Positions 8,534-17,270 of a stretch of DNA of 17,868 nt are shown piece after piece (within the stretch, counting starts at the first letter, position 1; each line of letters begins with the position of its first letter). Made by a program: the position numbers and the translations under genes. The stretch covers positions 1 to 17,868 of the forward strand of contig JAAAJB010000490.1 of NCBI GenBank assembly GCA_016098155.1, written 5' to 3'. Source of the DNA: Actinomortierella ambigua. Its lineage: Eukaryota > Mortierellomycota > Mortierellomycetes > Mortierellales > Mortierellaceae. The notes beneath the pieces are model-generated. The model searched no databases. It was not told where the DNA came from and worked only from the letters and a program-made list of their open reading frames with translations.

Positions 8534-10570
8534 TCAGCCCTTGGATGCTTGCTCCTGTTCACGCTCTTGGACCTGGGCGTGGAGGTGCAGGTTACACTGC
8601 AGAAGGTGATGGCCGGTGCTTGAACCGAGGATGAGCTGTTGGTTGTGGACTGCAGCCACGGATGAGGCTGGATCCATTTGGTGGATGAAAAGCAAAAAGT
8701 GATCTCGTTAGTGCTCGTCCTTATCCTCCCTTTCCCATTCGTCAATGAACGTGACCACCATTCCCTCGACCCCTTTACTCATCCCACCACGTTGTTTGGC
8801 CGCTCCAGGCAGTGAAAAAAAGAGATACCTGAGATGTCATCACCTCTTGAGTAATAGAGATCTCGCACCTCCCATTTAACGAATCGAGTCTCCTCTGCTA
8901 GCTTGGGCAAGCCGACAGGCTCATCCGGATGGAGAAAGTGCTCTGGAACCAGCCTCTCGAGCTTGACGATATGTGACGGCGCCTGAGGCAAGTAGCCGAG
9001 ACGATGGCGCAGATACGCAGAGTAGGAAGGATGGCTCGCCACGTAAATGTCGCCCGTGACATCGTCGATCGTGAGATGTTCCACATAGTTGCCTACCCAC
9101 ACATCATCGTCCTTCTCCAACTCCCCTGCCATCGCATCACCTGTCCGGTTGTAGATATGGACTACCCGATCGGAAAACGAAGCCACATAAAGCTGCGAGT
9201 TGTCCGCTGATCTTGCAATACCTTTTTTGAAAAGATGAAAAGACACATGACGATTAATAGAGTTGTGTGGAAGAGTAGCGACAAACATGCAAGTCGTGGT
9301 CTAGTCAGCTGGCCGTCATGGATTTCTATATGTCTGACAAGCTGAACCCGTCGAAGGAGAGTCCTAGCTTCGTTATTTAGGATGGGAAGTGTACTCACCC
9401 GACGGGTTCTTCAGATATCTGAGAACCTTTCTCGTTTCTTGGCCGTTGTAGTACACGATCGATCCGAGGGCAAGGCTGGCAGCATCCTCTACAAATTTCC
9501 CATACTTGGTACCCATGGCCTGAGATGAACGCTGGTGAGAAAACAGATTCACAATCTCTATCCATTTTTTCATCCGCGCCCCATATCGAAACCCGTGTCC
9601 TTACATTTTGGTTTGTAATATAAAACCTGTCAATGTCGACGGCCACAATGCCCTTTGGGGCTGTAAAGTCACTGCTCTCAACAGAACGCACATAGGCTAG
9701 TGAGTTGTCCCTCGAGTTATAGTCGAAGAGCTCTACACGGTCGCCCTTGTGCGAATGGTTGATGACAAACAGACGGTGAAGTCGCTTGCGGGTGTGCGGG
9801 TCGTTGTGAGAATAGATGGACATTCCTGCCGGGTGAAAGTCATCCAGCGGATAGTTGACCAACTTTACTTCTCTTGATCCACCTTTCCGATCCTATTAGC
9901 AAAGCCACGAGGTATGTATTGACAATCAGTGATGAATGCGCCTCAAAACAGATCGCGAACAGGCCTGACTTTTGATCATCACCTTACATTATGCAGGAGG
10001 AGAGAAAATATGCCTCCGTTCGTCTCTGTCTTTGTGCTAGGCCGATGGAAGTACCAGCTAGACGCGCGCCACGAGCGATCGTCCGACGAGATGAACGCCA
10101 GGTTGTGCTCAGTGCTGATCTCGATGTCCTCTGGTCCATGAATATCTATCACGATGCACAACAAACCGTTGGGAGGTTGAATAAGCGTAGCTTTCTTCAA
10201 TGGTGCGTGTGCGTATCGGATGCATGTGTGCTTGTACAAGGCATCCATGACTGCCTAGACCATCCGTACCTGCAATCTTCCAACAGTCTTTGGGCACGCT
10301 CAAAGTATCCATTTTCCTCCCAGGCAGATAGAACTTATCAAACGCCCTCATTAGGAGAATTCCCGCTGTCGCTACAGTGAGTGAGAGGAGGATGCCCTTG
10401 ATAGAGTTCCTCTCTCGCTGGTGCTGTCCAGCTCGAGGCGCTGTTGCCTCGGGTGCGGACGATCCCCGAGGTGCCTCTTTGGATGTTCCTGCCGCGACAC
10501 CGGTGTCCTTGAGTTCATTGGCAGCCTTTGGTTGCCTTGCTGTTCGGCGATGCTGTTTTGAAGATGACAT
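8534..10570 (-). CDS. Paraoxonase/arylesterase-like protein, membrane-anchored six-bladed beta-propeller
   Basis: Member of the paraoxonase (PON)/arylesterase family, calcium-dependent lactonases and esterases with a six-bladed propeller. Six exons (10570-10270, 10145-9988, 9892-9605, 9519-9399, 9221-8829, 8667-8534) give 464 residues; introns are 124, 95, 85, 177 and 161 bp. A membrane helix at about 58-77 follows a polar, basic N-terminus, so a type II anchor with a lumenal or external propeller is likely. The match to PON1 runs end to end: DCWKI (Cys96) and LLQCNL (Cys445) fit the Cys42-Cys353 disulfide; GPEDIEI carries Glu106/Asp107 (PON1 Glu53/Asp54); NH at 198-199 fits His134; TN at 246-247 fits Asn168; SHP at 352-354 fits the His285 region. 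Five functional positions differ: Ala175 for His115, Gln248 for Asp169, Ser289 for Asn224, Glu337-His338 for Asp269-Asn270. The fold is well supported; catalytic activity is doubtful. The C-terminal 19 residues are an Arg/Glu/Gln-rich extension. Confidence 0.85.
8668..8828 (-). other. Intron 5 of the paraoxonase-like gene (161 bp)
   Basis: Donor ATCTCAG|GTATCT, acceptor GGATCCAG|CCTCAT, phase 1, with a CACTAAC branch-like sequence about 43 bases before the acceptor. The spliced reading DISASSVAAVHNQQLILGS matches the last propeller strand region of PON1. Confidence 0.85.
9222..9398 (-). other. Intron 4 of the paraoxonase-like gene (177 bp)
   Basis: Donor TCGG|GTGAGT, acceptor TTCAAAAAAG|GTATTG, phase 1. 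Splicing makes Gly290 within NPSGIARSAD, which aligns with ANGINISPD of PON1. Confidence 0.85.
9520..9604 (-). other. Intron 3 of the paraoxonase-like gene (85 bp)
   Basis: Donor AAAAT|GTAAGG, acceptor CATCTCAG|GCCATG, phase 0. It falls directly after the TNQN stretch that aligns with the calcium-binding Asn168-Asp169 region of PON1. Confidence 0.8.
9893..9987 (-). other. Intron 2 of the paraoxonase-like gene (95 bp)
   Basis: Donor CATAAT|GTAAGG, acceptor GCTAATAG|GATCGG, phase 0. The alternative acceptor ten bases further on (GGAAAG) gives an early in-frame stop and was discarded. Confidence 0.75.
10146..10269 (-). other. Intron 1 of the paraoxonase-like gene (124 bp)
   Basis: Donor GCAG|GTACGG, acceptor GTGATAG|ATATTC, phase 1. 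Splicing makes Asp101 and joins the DCWKIA segment to DIHGPEDIEI, matching the spacing between Cys42 and Glu53-Asp54 in PON1. Confidence 0.8.
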
Positions 10571-11010
10571 GAATCAAGATGAAAGAATCTTCGTTGTGTG
10601 TAAAGTCAAAAAAGAAAAAAAATCTTTTTTATTTTCCCGTTCTTCCCATTCTTCCAAACAGTACACAGCAAAGCAGAGCGTAGACGACGCGTCTGTCTGT
10701 GCCTCTTCTTTTTTTTTGGATTTTCGAGGGGAGACAAAATGAATAGCATCGTTCGAATATCGAGAATACAAATGAATTCATTCTCCTGAGGCTCTCTTTC
10801 GTTTTCGACTAGAGGCCCAGGACGCGCCATGTGTCGTCTGTGGGCAGAAGTGTAGGGTATATGCAAGTTGGGTATGGCAGAGACGGAAGCGCAGTGGTCT
10901 ACTGCAAACGTGTCAAGCTGTGCACCCGTCGCTCTCCATTGTTGTCTGCAGCGGAAAACGATCACACCGTAACATTATTATTGACTAGACTTCAACAATT
11001 ACAATTGCTC
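10571..11010. promoter_or_regulatory. Upstream region of the paraoxonase-like gene
   Basis: No supported coding region. A-rich/T-rich blocks flank the start codon of the minus-strand gene (10606-10635 and 10709-10722). A T/A-rich patch with an AATAAT hexamer on the minus strand (about 10975-10983) could belong to the 3' end of an upstream minus-strand unit. No defined TATA box or operator was recognised. Confidence 0.3.
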
Positions 11011-11013
11011 TGT

Positions 11014-11266
11014 TTATTTCTTGTTTGTTTTGGGCAATACGTGCGCAGACTGGCCCAACTGGACCGATTTGCCTTTTTGGGATCCGACCGCGGAGCCACG
11101 GTTGCCAAGGGCGACAACTGCGTTTGTAGGCCCAATGGACCAGTCCCCGTTTGGTTTAACAGAAAGTTTGTGCTGCTGACTTTCTCCGCCCCAGCACAAA
11201 GGATACGATGGGAGAAAAGAAAAAAAAAAGGCTCACATACCTGAGTATCGACCGCCAACTCATCAT
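11014..11266 (-). CDS. Candidate small two-exon gene, unknown product (63 residues)
   Basis: Unrecognised and weakly supported. On the minus strand, tandem ATGs at 11266 and 11263 open a short exon ending in CTCAG|GTATGT at 11241. A pyrimidine-rich 61-bp intron follows, and an acceptor GAAAG|TCAG at 11180 restores a frame running to TAA at 11014-11016, overlapping an AATAAA hexamer. The model has 192 coding bases and begins MMSWRSIL. It would be a small basic protein rich in Gly, Ser, Gln and Lys, ending HVLPKTNKK, with no membrane segment or known motif. It would be transcribed in the same direction as the paraoxonase-like gene downstream. A competing acceptor five bases later gives a different frame of similar length, so the product is uncertain even if the transcript is real. 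It could equally be a 5' non-coding exon or chance. Confidence 0.22.
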
Positions 11267-12229
11267 TGTCCCATGTGGTCTAATGGGAACCAAGAAAAAG
11301 ATGTATTTCAATAATTGAGGACGTTGAATAAAAAATCCGGGCGTACACCCCCCCCCCCAATGCCTCGAATGCCCTAGTGAGATGTGGCAATCGTCGGGAA
11401 AGTAGACGCCGTGTCTGTTGAGGAGCAGAAGATATCCCTTTTTCTTCAACGACATTCAAGATACAGCTGCGCTGAGAGAACTGCTCATGACTCCGCCTTG
11501 CGCATGTTTGCTTCCTGTAATCCAGATTCTATTCGGCATGACAGCAGAGCAGCATGGTTGTTTCCTTAGTGTCTTCGTGCGGTGCGGGGGGGAGGGGTTT
11601 GCTAGTACGTGAAACACCACTTACTCTCCCCAATATGATCTCACTGTTGAGCTACCAGAGTAGAAAGAACCTTTTAGGATTGCGTGCGCAGGTATTACCA
11701 GGCAACAGCTTGTCGTTGTCGTTGTTGGAGGGAGGATGATGCTCAAGGGAGGGAATGGAAGGAGGGGGAGGACGGGGGGAAGGTGTCCTGCTAGACATCA
11801 AGCCATCATCCATATACGCCGTAGATTCGATGGACCTTTTTTGGTCTTGATTTTGATCCCCCCCCCCCCTCCCCTCTTTTTCCTCTCTCTCTCTCTCTTC
11901 TCTCCACTCCTCCTCAGCTCCAATCAATCTCTCCCTCATCCTGCATTGCCATTCAAATCTCGACATTCCCCAGCACTTGACTCTCCTTCCACCCAACAGC
12001 CCACTCAACACACACATTCACACCTTTATATTCACACACGGAGCACCTCACACCCACACACACACTCTCTCTCTCTCTCCCTTCTCCCTCACATTCCTCT
12101 CCTCCTCCCCTGTTGAGCAGCGGCGTTGAATGCCTCGCCTGCAGTGCTCGCCCCATTCCACTGTAGCCAGCTAGCTTGGCGTCCCTTCATATAATATATC
12201 CTATTCCCCTCTTTCCTCTCCAAGCAACC
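11267..12229 (+). promoter_or_regulatory. Promoter and leader region of the Zn2Cys6 factor gene
   Basis: No supported gene. Features in order: C-runs near 11348-11358 and 11858-11869; a pyrimidine-rich block at about 11857-11934 with a CCAAT at 11920-11924, about 300 bp before the ATG; a TTTATAT element at about 12025-12031; CA/CT dinucleotide runs at 12047-12080; and an ATATAATATATCC stretch at 12190-12202. CT-rich leaders are typical of fungal promoters. Which TATA-like element is used, if any, cannot be decided from sequence. Confidence 0.45.
11857..11934 (+). repeat. C12 homopolymer and CT-rich tract
   Basis: Twelve C bases (11858-11869) run into CCCTCCCCTCTTTTTCC and a CT dinucleotide repeat (11883-11897). 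The tract is in the promoter of the transcription-factor gene, with pyrimidines on its sense strand. Confidence 0.85.
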
Positions 12230-15200
12230 ATGTCCGCCCTACCCCCCACTTCTCCCGCCGTCAACGCCTCTTCTGCGGCATCCAGTCCGTCCTCTTTAGC
12301 CTCAGACCAAGATGCCAAGCGGCGTCGAGTCTCCCGTGCATGGTATGCTTTTGCATTCTCACACCCACCACTTCATTGAAACGCTTGGCCGTCCCTTTTT
12401 TTTTTTTTCCTTCCTTGCCACTGCTTCTCTCACGATACTTGCTCTGTGCTTAAAGCTTCGACAACACCCTGTCATCATACAAACCTGCCCTTGTTCTGTC
12501 GGTGTGTTATCCTCGGCTAAAAATGGAGGGGACTGGGGGGGGCAGGGCAGGCAGGGGAGGGGAGAGGAGGGGGCACATTTTGACATTGGCCCCATTATTC
12601 ACTCAATATACCCGCCAATTCAAACAACTCGACATGCACACATTGCAATCCTGTCAAGACGATGCTCTGTTTACACCTTATGTCGCTCACTGACTATGCC
12701 AAGTATTCTCTTGGAAGCGGAATACATGTATATCTGTTTGTGTGCTCAGATTCGATGCGGCAGTCTATACAGTCATACTTTAACTGGCCACAAAAAAAAC
12801 AACTCTTTGTGTGTTGCTGTTGACAATGTTGCTGTTGTTGTTGTTGTTGTACCCGCACACAGACTGGGCCAGCCTTGTATACCCAGTTGGGTAGGTGGGA
12901 GAGGTCTCTTGCTCGCTCGCTTTCCCTTCTCCGCTGAGAAAGGAAAGGACCACTGAACGGGATTTGTCATGTCTCCAGCCTGATCAGACCAATGGCCCAC
13001 TTGCAAAAGATTTTCTATTGCTTCATTCGCGCAGCAATTGCTGCTTGTCTTCTTCCCCCTCCCCCTCTCTCCATCTGCCCCTTCCCTTTTGGCCAATACT
13101 TCCTGCTACCCACTGCCCTCGACCACCACCACTACCACTACCACCACCCAAGAAAACTGCCTCCCTTTGTTTATGCAGCATCCATGCTTCCTTCCCCCCT
13201 GGGCTTGCACCTGCCTGACTCCTGGGGTGTTTAGTGTTTTACCAAGGGTGTTGTGTGTCCTGAATGCGTACATGTCTCCCTCCCGCGGCACCCCTCCAAA
13301 AGACCAGTCTATTTCCCTAAACGCCCGCGCTCTCGGCAGCCTAAACTCAACAAACTGGTTTTCTTCGACATACCTATACACCTTTTCATCCATCCACACC
13401 CGCCTCGCCTCCAACCCTATATCATAGTCCCGTGAACTGCCAAATTTACCAGTTCTTTTCTCTCATCTGTTTAGTGACACTTGTCGTCGTAAGAAGGTCC
13501 GCTGCGATGGCCTGCAACCCTCTTGCACCAACTGCACGACCTTTGGCTTCCAATGCACGTAAGTCATCCTTTTCTTTAATTCATTTAGACTCGTGCCTGC
13601 TGCATGTCTCTTTACCCTTGGCGTGCGTTCACGATACGATCGCATCTCCACATGTCTTCTCCCATTGGTCCTTTTCCTTGGACAAAGAAACTCCTTCCTC
13701 CTCTTCCATTCTCTCCCGTGATCCCTTCTACTGCGCAAGGAGAGAGCATAAAAAAAAAAGCTAGCGCGTACTCAATCAATGCCCTACCTCATTATCTGTC
13801 GCTCTTTAGATTCAATGACTCAGCCAAGAAGCGAGGTCCTCCTAAGGGCTATATCGAAGCCCTCGAGAACAGACTGCATCGCATGGAGAGTCTTCTAGGC
13901 GGACTTGTCCAGAATGGTGTGGCGTCCAAGCCCGACCTGGACGCTTGGCGTGAGGAGAACGAGGACGATTTGGATTCGCTTGATGTCAACTGGGGGTCCA
14001 ATTCGCCTGACACTCAAGCACGCTCGGCCCCAAAGCGTTCGCCATCCGCCGACTTGCAGAGTGCCCCATCGTCGTCATTGACCACCAATACATGCTCAGA
14101 GCCCATCAAAGAGGAGCCAGAAGAAACCCTTCACCCTTTCGACAAAAACGCGCGTGAGAAGCTCAATGCCTTGTCAGATAGCCTTGACTCGATGACTTTG
14201 GAGGACACGTCGTTTGTGCGTTATCTTGGCAACAGTTCGGGTATCGACCTTCTCCACAAAAGCCAGATGCTTGAGAATGGCTGCCTTCTTGTCCCGCTCA
14301 AACTCAAGGAGCATTATGAGTGGATGCTCAGTCTCGAGCAGGGACTTCGTCAGCAGGAGGCGCGCACCACCTTGCCGCCACGAGACATCGCTGACCATCT
14401 GATCGACATTTACTTCAATCGGATCCACCCAATGCTGCCTATACTGCAGAAGGCCAACTTTTTGCGTCAGTACCGCAGCCCCGATCCAGAGAAGCGCCCG
14501 CCCGTGGTCCTTCTGACAGCCATGTTTGCCCTCGCCTCTCGTTTCTCAGATCATGTCGATATTGTTGGAGATAATGATGACGAAGGTGAGAGCTTTGGTG
14601 AAGAATACTTTGAACGCGCCAAGAGGCTTGTCGACTACGAATACGAGCTGCCGCGCCCATCGGCGATTCAGGCGTTGTTGCTCATGACGGTATATCGCTA
14701 CACGAGTGCCCGCTCTGGTGGTCGAGTGTGGGTCATGCTAGGCATGGCCATTCGTATGTGCCAGGACATGGGCATGCATCGCAATTCAGCCCGCTGGCAC
14801 CTGCCTCCCGGGGAGACAGAGATCCGCAAGCGTCTATGGTGGTCTTGTTACATCATGGATCGGTGGGTCAGCGCGAGCATGGGTCGTCCCTGCGCCATTG
14901 AGGACGTTGATTGTGATATCGATTTTCCTTCCACAGAGGAGGAGGAGTGGATCGATGCCGATGGCAACGCTGCTTCCCCTCAGGACAAAAACGCCAAAGT
15001 CAAGTGCGAGCCGTCCTTCCCTCTCCGCTACTTTGTCGAAAACATCAAGCTTGCTCAGATTCTAGGTGAAATCCTTCGTCGTATTTACTCGGCCACGACT
15101 CGCACCCAGAATCCTAACCAGGTGAGCTCGACCATCTCTGAGCTTGACACCAAGCTGACCAAGTGGCTGCTCTCCTTACCTCCCGACCTGCGATGCAATC

Positions 15201-16555
15201 ACCAGTCCATCGCTGCTGGCACCATGAAACTGGACCGATGGGTGGCTGCCATCAACATCTCATACTGTAAGTTCTCCGTTTCTTTGTTGATGTCTTGTTT
15301 GTCGACATACGAATCAATTGTCTAACCAGGGCACACGTTTTCATATTTTTTCTGCTTTTTCAAATGGGCACACTACATGCTAGACACCGTGCTCATTTTG
15401 CTGCATAGACCTTTCATGGTGCCGACATCGCTAACAAAATCCAAGCTGTCAGAGTCGATGCCTTCGTTCAACATCTGTGTCTCTGCTGCCAATTCGATCA
15501 CTTTTCTGGCGGAGGCGATTTATCCGGATGCCGTGACCACGTCGTGGTGTCATTCAACATACGAGATCCTTACCTCATCACTTATCCATATCACCAACTC
15601 AGCGTCGATTGACTTGCGTTTGCAATCTAACGCTCGCAAGAACCTTGTCAAGTCCGTTGCCATGCTCAAAATCCTGGGCGCAAAGTGGTGGAATGCCATG
15701 AAGTTTGCCGTGATGCTGGAGGATCTGATGGCGGCCCACCTGAACTTGGAAGAGTACAACTCGGAAGGCCGTTCATATCAGGTTGTGCCACCCAGCGAGC
15801 TCTCTAACAATTGGGTTCCGATTGTGCTGCGCGATGTTAATCATCACAGCGGTGGCACACTGTTCATGGCCCCGAAGGCCTATGGCGGACCCCAAACACC
15901 CTCGTCCTCGTCCAGTACACCGCAGTCCTCTCCTGCTCTGTCTACTGTGCATAATCATGAGAATCCCGATGGTAGACAGGAATTGGCTAGCACTAGCCAT
16001 GAGTCGCCCCAGATGTACTCGACAGAGCCCATGGTGTTTGACACGGAACCTGCTGTACCAACGACTTCTACCTCTTCAACTGTGGCGGTCCCTCGATCAG
16101 GCAAATCTAGCAAGTCGCGTAAAACAGGGGCGCAGCGAAATTCATTGGTCATTCAGGCAAATAGCGCTGGCGCTTTTACGTTGGCGCCTTATCAGCAGCA
16201 GCATCAGCACCAACAACAGCAGCACCAGCAACAACAACAACAGCAACAACAACAGCAACAACCTTTTGCTTTCAACTTCTCGTCATTGACAACTCCGGGT
16301 ACATTTGCACAAGGCCAGGCATTTACAGAGGAGTACGGAGGCGCTTGGCAACCTATTCAGACTGGATCACATACGTCGTCTAATCCCTCTATGACATCTC
16401 CGAGCAGCCTTCCTGGTGTTCCACCGATTCAGCAGGGACCAATGCTTTCCGCAACTGCATTGTTCTCTTCGCCGCTGGCTTTGCAAGGTCGCGGCATGCC
16501 AAAGACACAGCAACAAGTAGATCCGTCGCCCAAGCCATTTACACTTACTATGCAG

Positions 16556-16602
<47 letters not shown>

Positions 16603-17032
16603 ACAGCAACAACAGCAACAACAGCAGCCTCAACAAAAGCCTCAACAGCTGTCGCAACCACAACAACACCAACAACCGCAACAGCACCAACCACAACCGC
16701 AGCAACCGCAGCAACAGCAATCACAACCGATGCAGTTTAAACAGCATGTACCTTCATGCAGCTTTGGCAACCCTTTGTCGGCGATGACATCACCAACGAC
16801 GCTGACAAGCGGATCAAGTGCCATTCCCAACATGGCGTCGGCAGCCTCGACAACTTCATCGGCCAGTGCGGAGGACTATTCAAATCTGTCGCTGTTCCCA
16901 CCGCAGGAGAACCTGCCTCCGAATGCTGCTGGTCTTATGGCGGTGCCCAACCCATTTTTTGGCATTCCCAACACGATCGACTGGGACGAATGGAACCAAT
17001 ATATCGCTAGTGCTGGCCTCCAAAAGTTTTAA
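12230..17032 (+). CDS. Zn2Cys6 transcription factor with fungal_trans domain and poly-Gln tail
   Basis: Nuclear DNA-binding regulator of the Gal4 class; such proteins usually recognise CGG-type half-sites as dimers. Target genes are not predictable. Four exons (12230-12342, 13475-13558, 13810-15266, 15384-17032) give 1100 residues. The start is the first in-frame ATG, with A at -3. Zinc cluster: Cys38, 41, 48, 55, 58, 65 with canonical C-x2-C-x6-C-x6-C-x2-C-x6-C spacing, preceded by KRRRVSRA and followed by the linker KKRGPPKGYIEALENRLHRM, whose end can form a dimerising coiled coil (about 80-98). The fungal_trans (middle homology) domain spans about 255-560, with DIYFNRIHPMLPIL, the signature RLWWSCYIMDRWVSASMGRP (407-426) and YYTVLILLHRPF. 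The C-terminal half is Ser/Pro/Gln-rich with two poly-Gln tracts and ends in an acidic-aromatic DWDEWNQYIA, a plausible activation motif. The RGPPKGYIE linker type is shared by many basidiomycete and early-diverging fungal factors; I cannot name an orthologue. Confidence 0.95.
12343..13474 (+). other. Long intron 1 of the transcription-factor gene (1132 bp)
   Basis: Donor GCATG|GTATGC, acceptor CTGTTTAG|TGACAC, phase 2. The codon of the first zinc ligand (Cys38) is assembled across it. Most fungal introns are far shorter. It holds a G-run cluster (12526-12573), a (TTG)n run (12830-12849), a (CCA)n-like run (13122-13149) and CT-rich blocks. Retention gives a stop 13 codons after Ala37. No convincing internal exon was seen. 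Confidence 0.85.
12526..12573 (+). repeat. Cluster of G-runs (G-quadruplex-type motif) in intron 1
   Basis: At least five runs of three to eight G lie within 48 bases and are separated by one to six bases. They are on the sense strand, so the pre-mRNA would carry them. Confidence 0.8.
13559..13809 (+). other. Intron 2 of the transcription-factor gene (251 bp)
   Basis: Donor TGCAC|GTAAGT, acceptor GCTCTTTAG|ATTCAA, phase 2. Splicing makes Thr66 and joins FGFQC to TFNDSAKKRGPP. Retention gives TAA one codon after Cys65's neighbour, that is, a 66-residue peptide. From the ATG at 13604 the intron is open in frame with exon 3. Confidence 0.92.
15267..15383 (+). other. Intron 3 of the transcription-factor gene (117 bp)
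   Basis: Donor TACT|GTAAGT, acceptor CATGCTAG|ACACCG, phase 1, with a perfect CTAAC branch-like site at 15322-15326. Splicing gives NISYYTVLILLHRPF, the usual family sequence. The earlier AG at 15327-15328 sits too close to the branch site and would insert an unusual 17-residue aromatic stretch. Confidence 0.85.
16193..16262 (+). repeat. First poly-Gln/His coding repeat
   Basis: CAG/CAA codons with a few CAC/CAT encode residues about 822-844 of the transcription factor, including an uninterrupted run of 12 Gln. Mixed CAA and CAG codons reduce repeat purity. Confidence 0.95.
16553..16737 (+). repeat. Second poly-Gln tract and Gln/Pro-rich region
   Basis: A run of 25 consecutive Gln codons (16553-16627) uses interleaved CAA and CAG. 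It is followed by a QPQQ/QQH-rich stretch. It lies between the fungal_trans domain and the C-terminal acidic motif, a place typical of activation or interaction regions. Confidence 0.95.
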
Positions 17033-17270
17033 GCAAAGCGCAATGGAAGGGAAAACAGAAGACATCCATTCCATCCACCATTCCGTGTTTTTCCTCTCCT
17101 TTGGCCCTCTCTTTCACCATCCGTTACTCTTGCATGTTTTCATTCTTTCTTTTCTTTCTTCGTCCATCGCATACTATCATATTTTTTTTTTTGTTTTTCT
17201 TCGCCAAGCTGTGTAATTTGTAGTTTTGCACTTGTATAAACTATTCTTTCAACGCCAAAATAGTCAGTGG
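17033..17270 (+). other. Probable 3' UTR of the transcription-factor gene
   Basis: T-rich sequence follows the TAA at 17030-17032. It includes a T11 run at 17181-17191 and a TGTATAAAC stretch at 17233-17241 that could act as a 3'-processing element. No exact AATAAA is present. Confidence 0.4.

Noticed and set aside
10831..11244. Plus-strand frame of 137 codons between the divergent genes
   Set aside because: It has no recognisable motif, ends in a Lys run from an A-rich tract, and overlaps the better (still weak) minus-strand spliced candidate.
13106..13414. Minus-strand 102-codon frame inside intron 1 of the transcription factor, with protein-like stretches
   Set aside because: It is the complement of a CT-rich intron, uses many AGG codons unlike the real genes here, and ends in a Val run encoded by the (CCA)n-type repeat.
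15327..15383. Alternative acceptor at 15328 for intron 3 of the transcription factor
   Set aside because: It would insert a Phe/Tyr/Trp-rich 17-residue stretch into the conserved YYTVLILLHRPF region and lies only a few bases after the CTAAC branch-like site.
16367..16720. Minus-strand Leu-rich frame of 117 codons
   Set aside because: It is the reverse complement of the CAA/CAG poly-Gln repeat and has no independent support.
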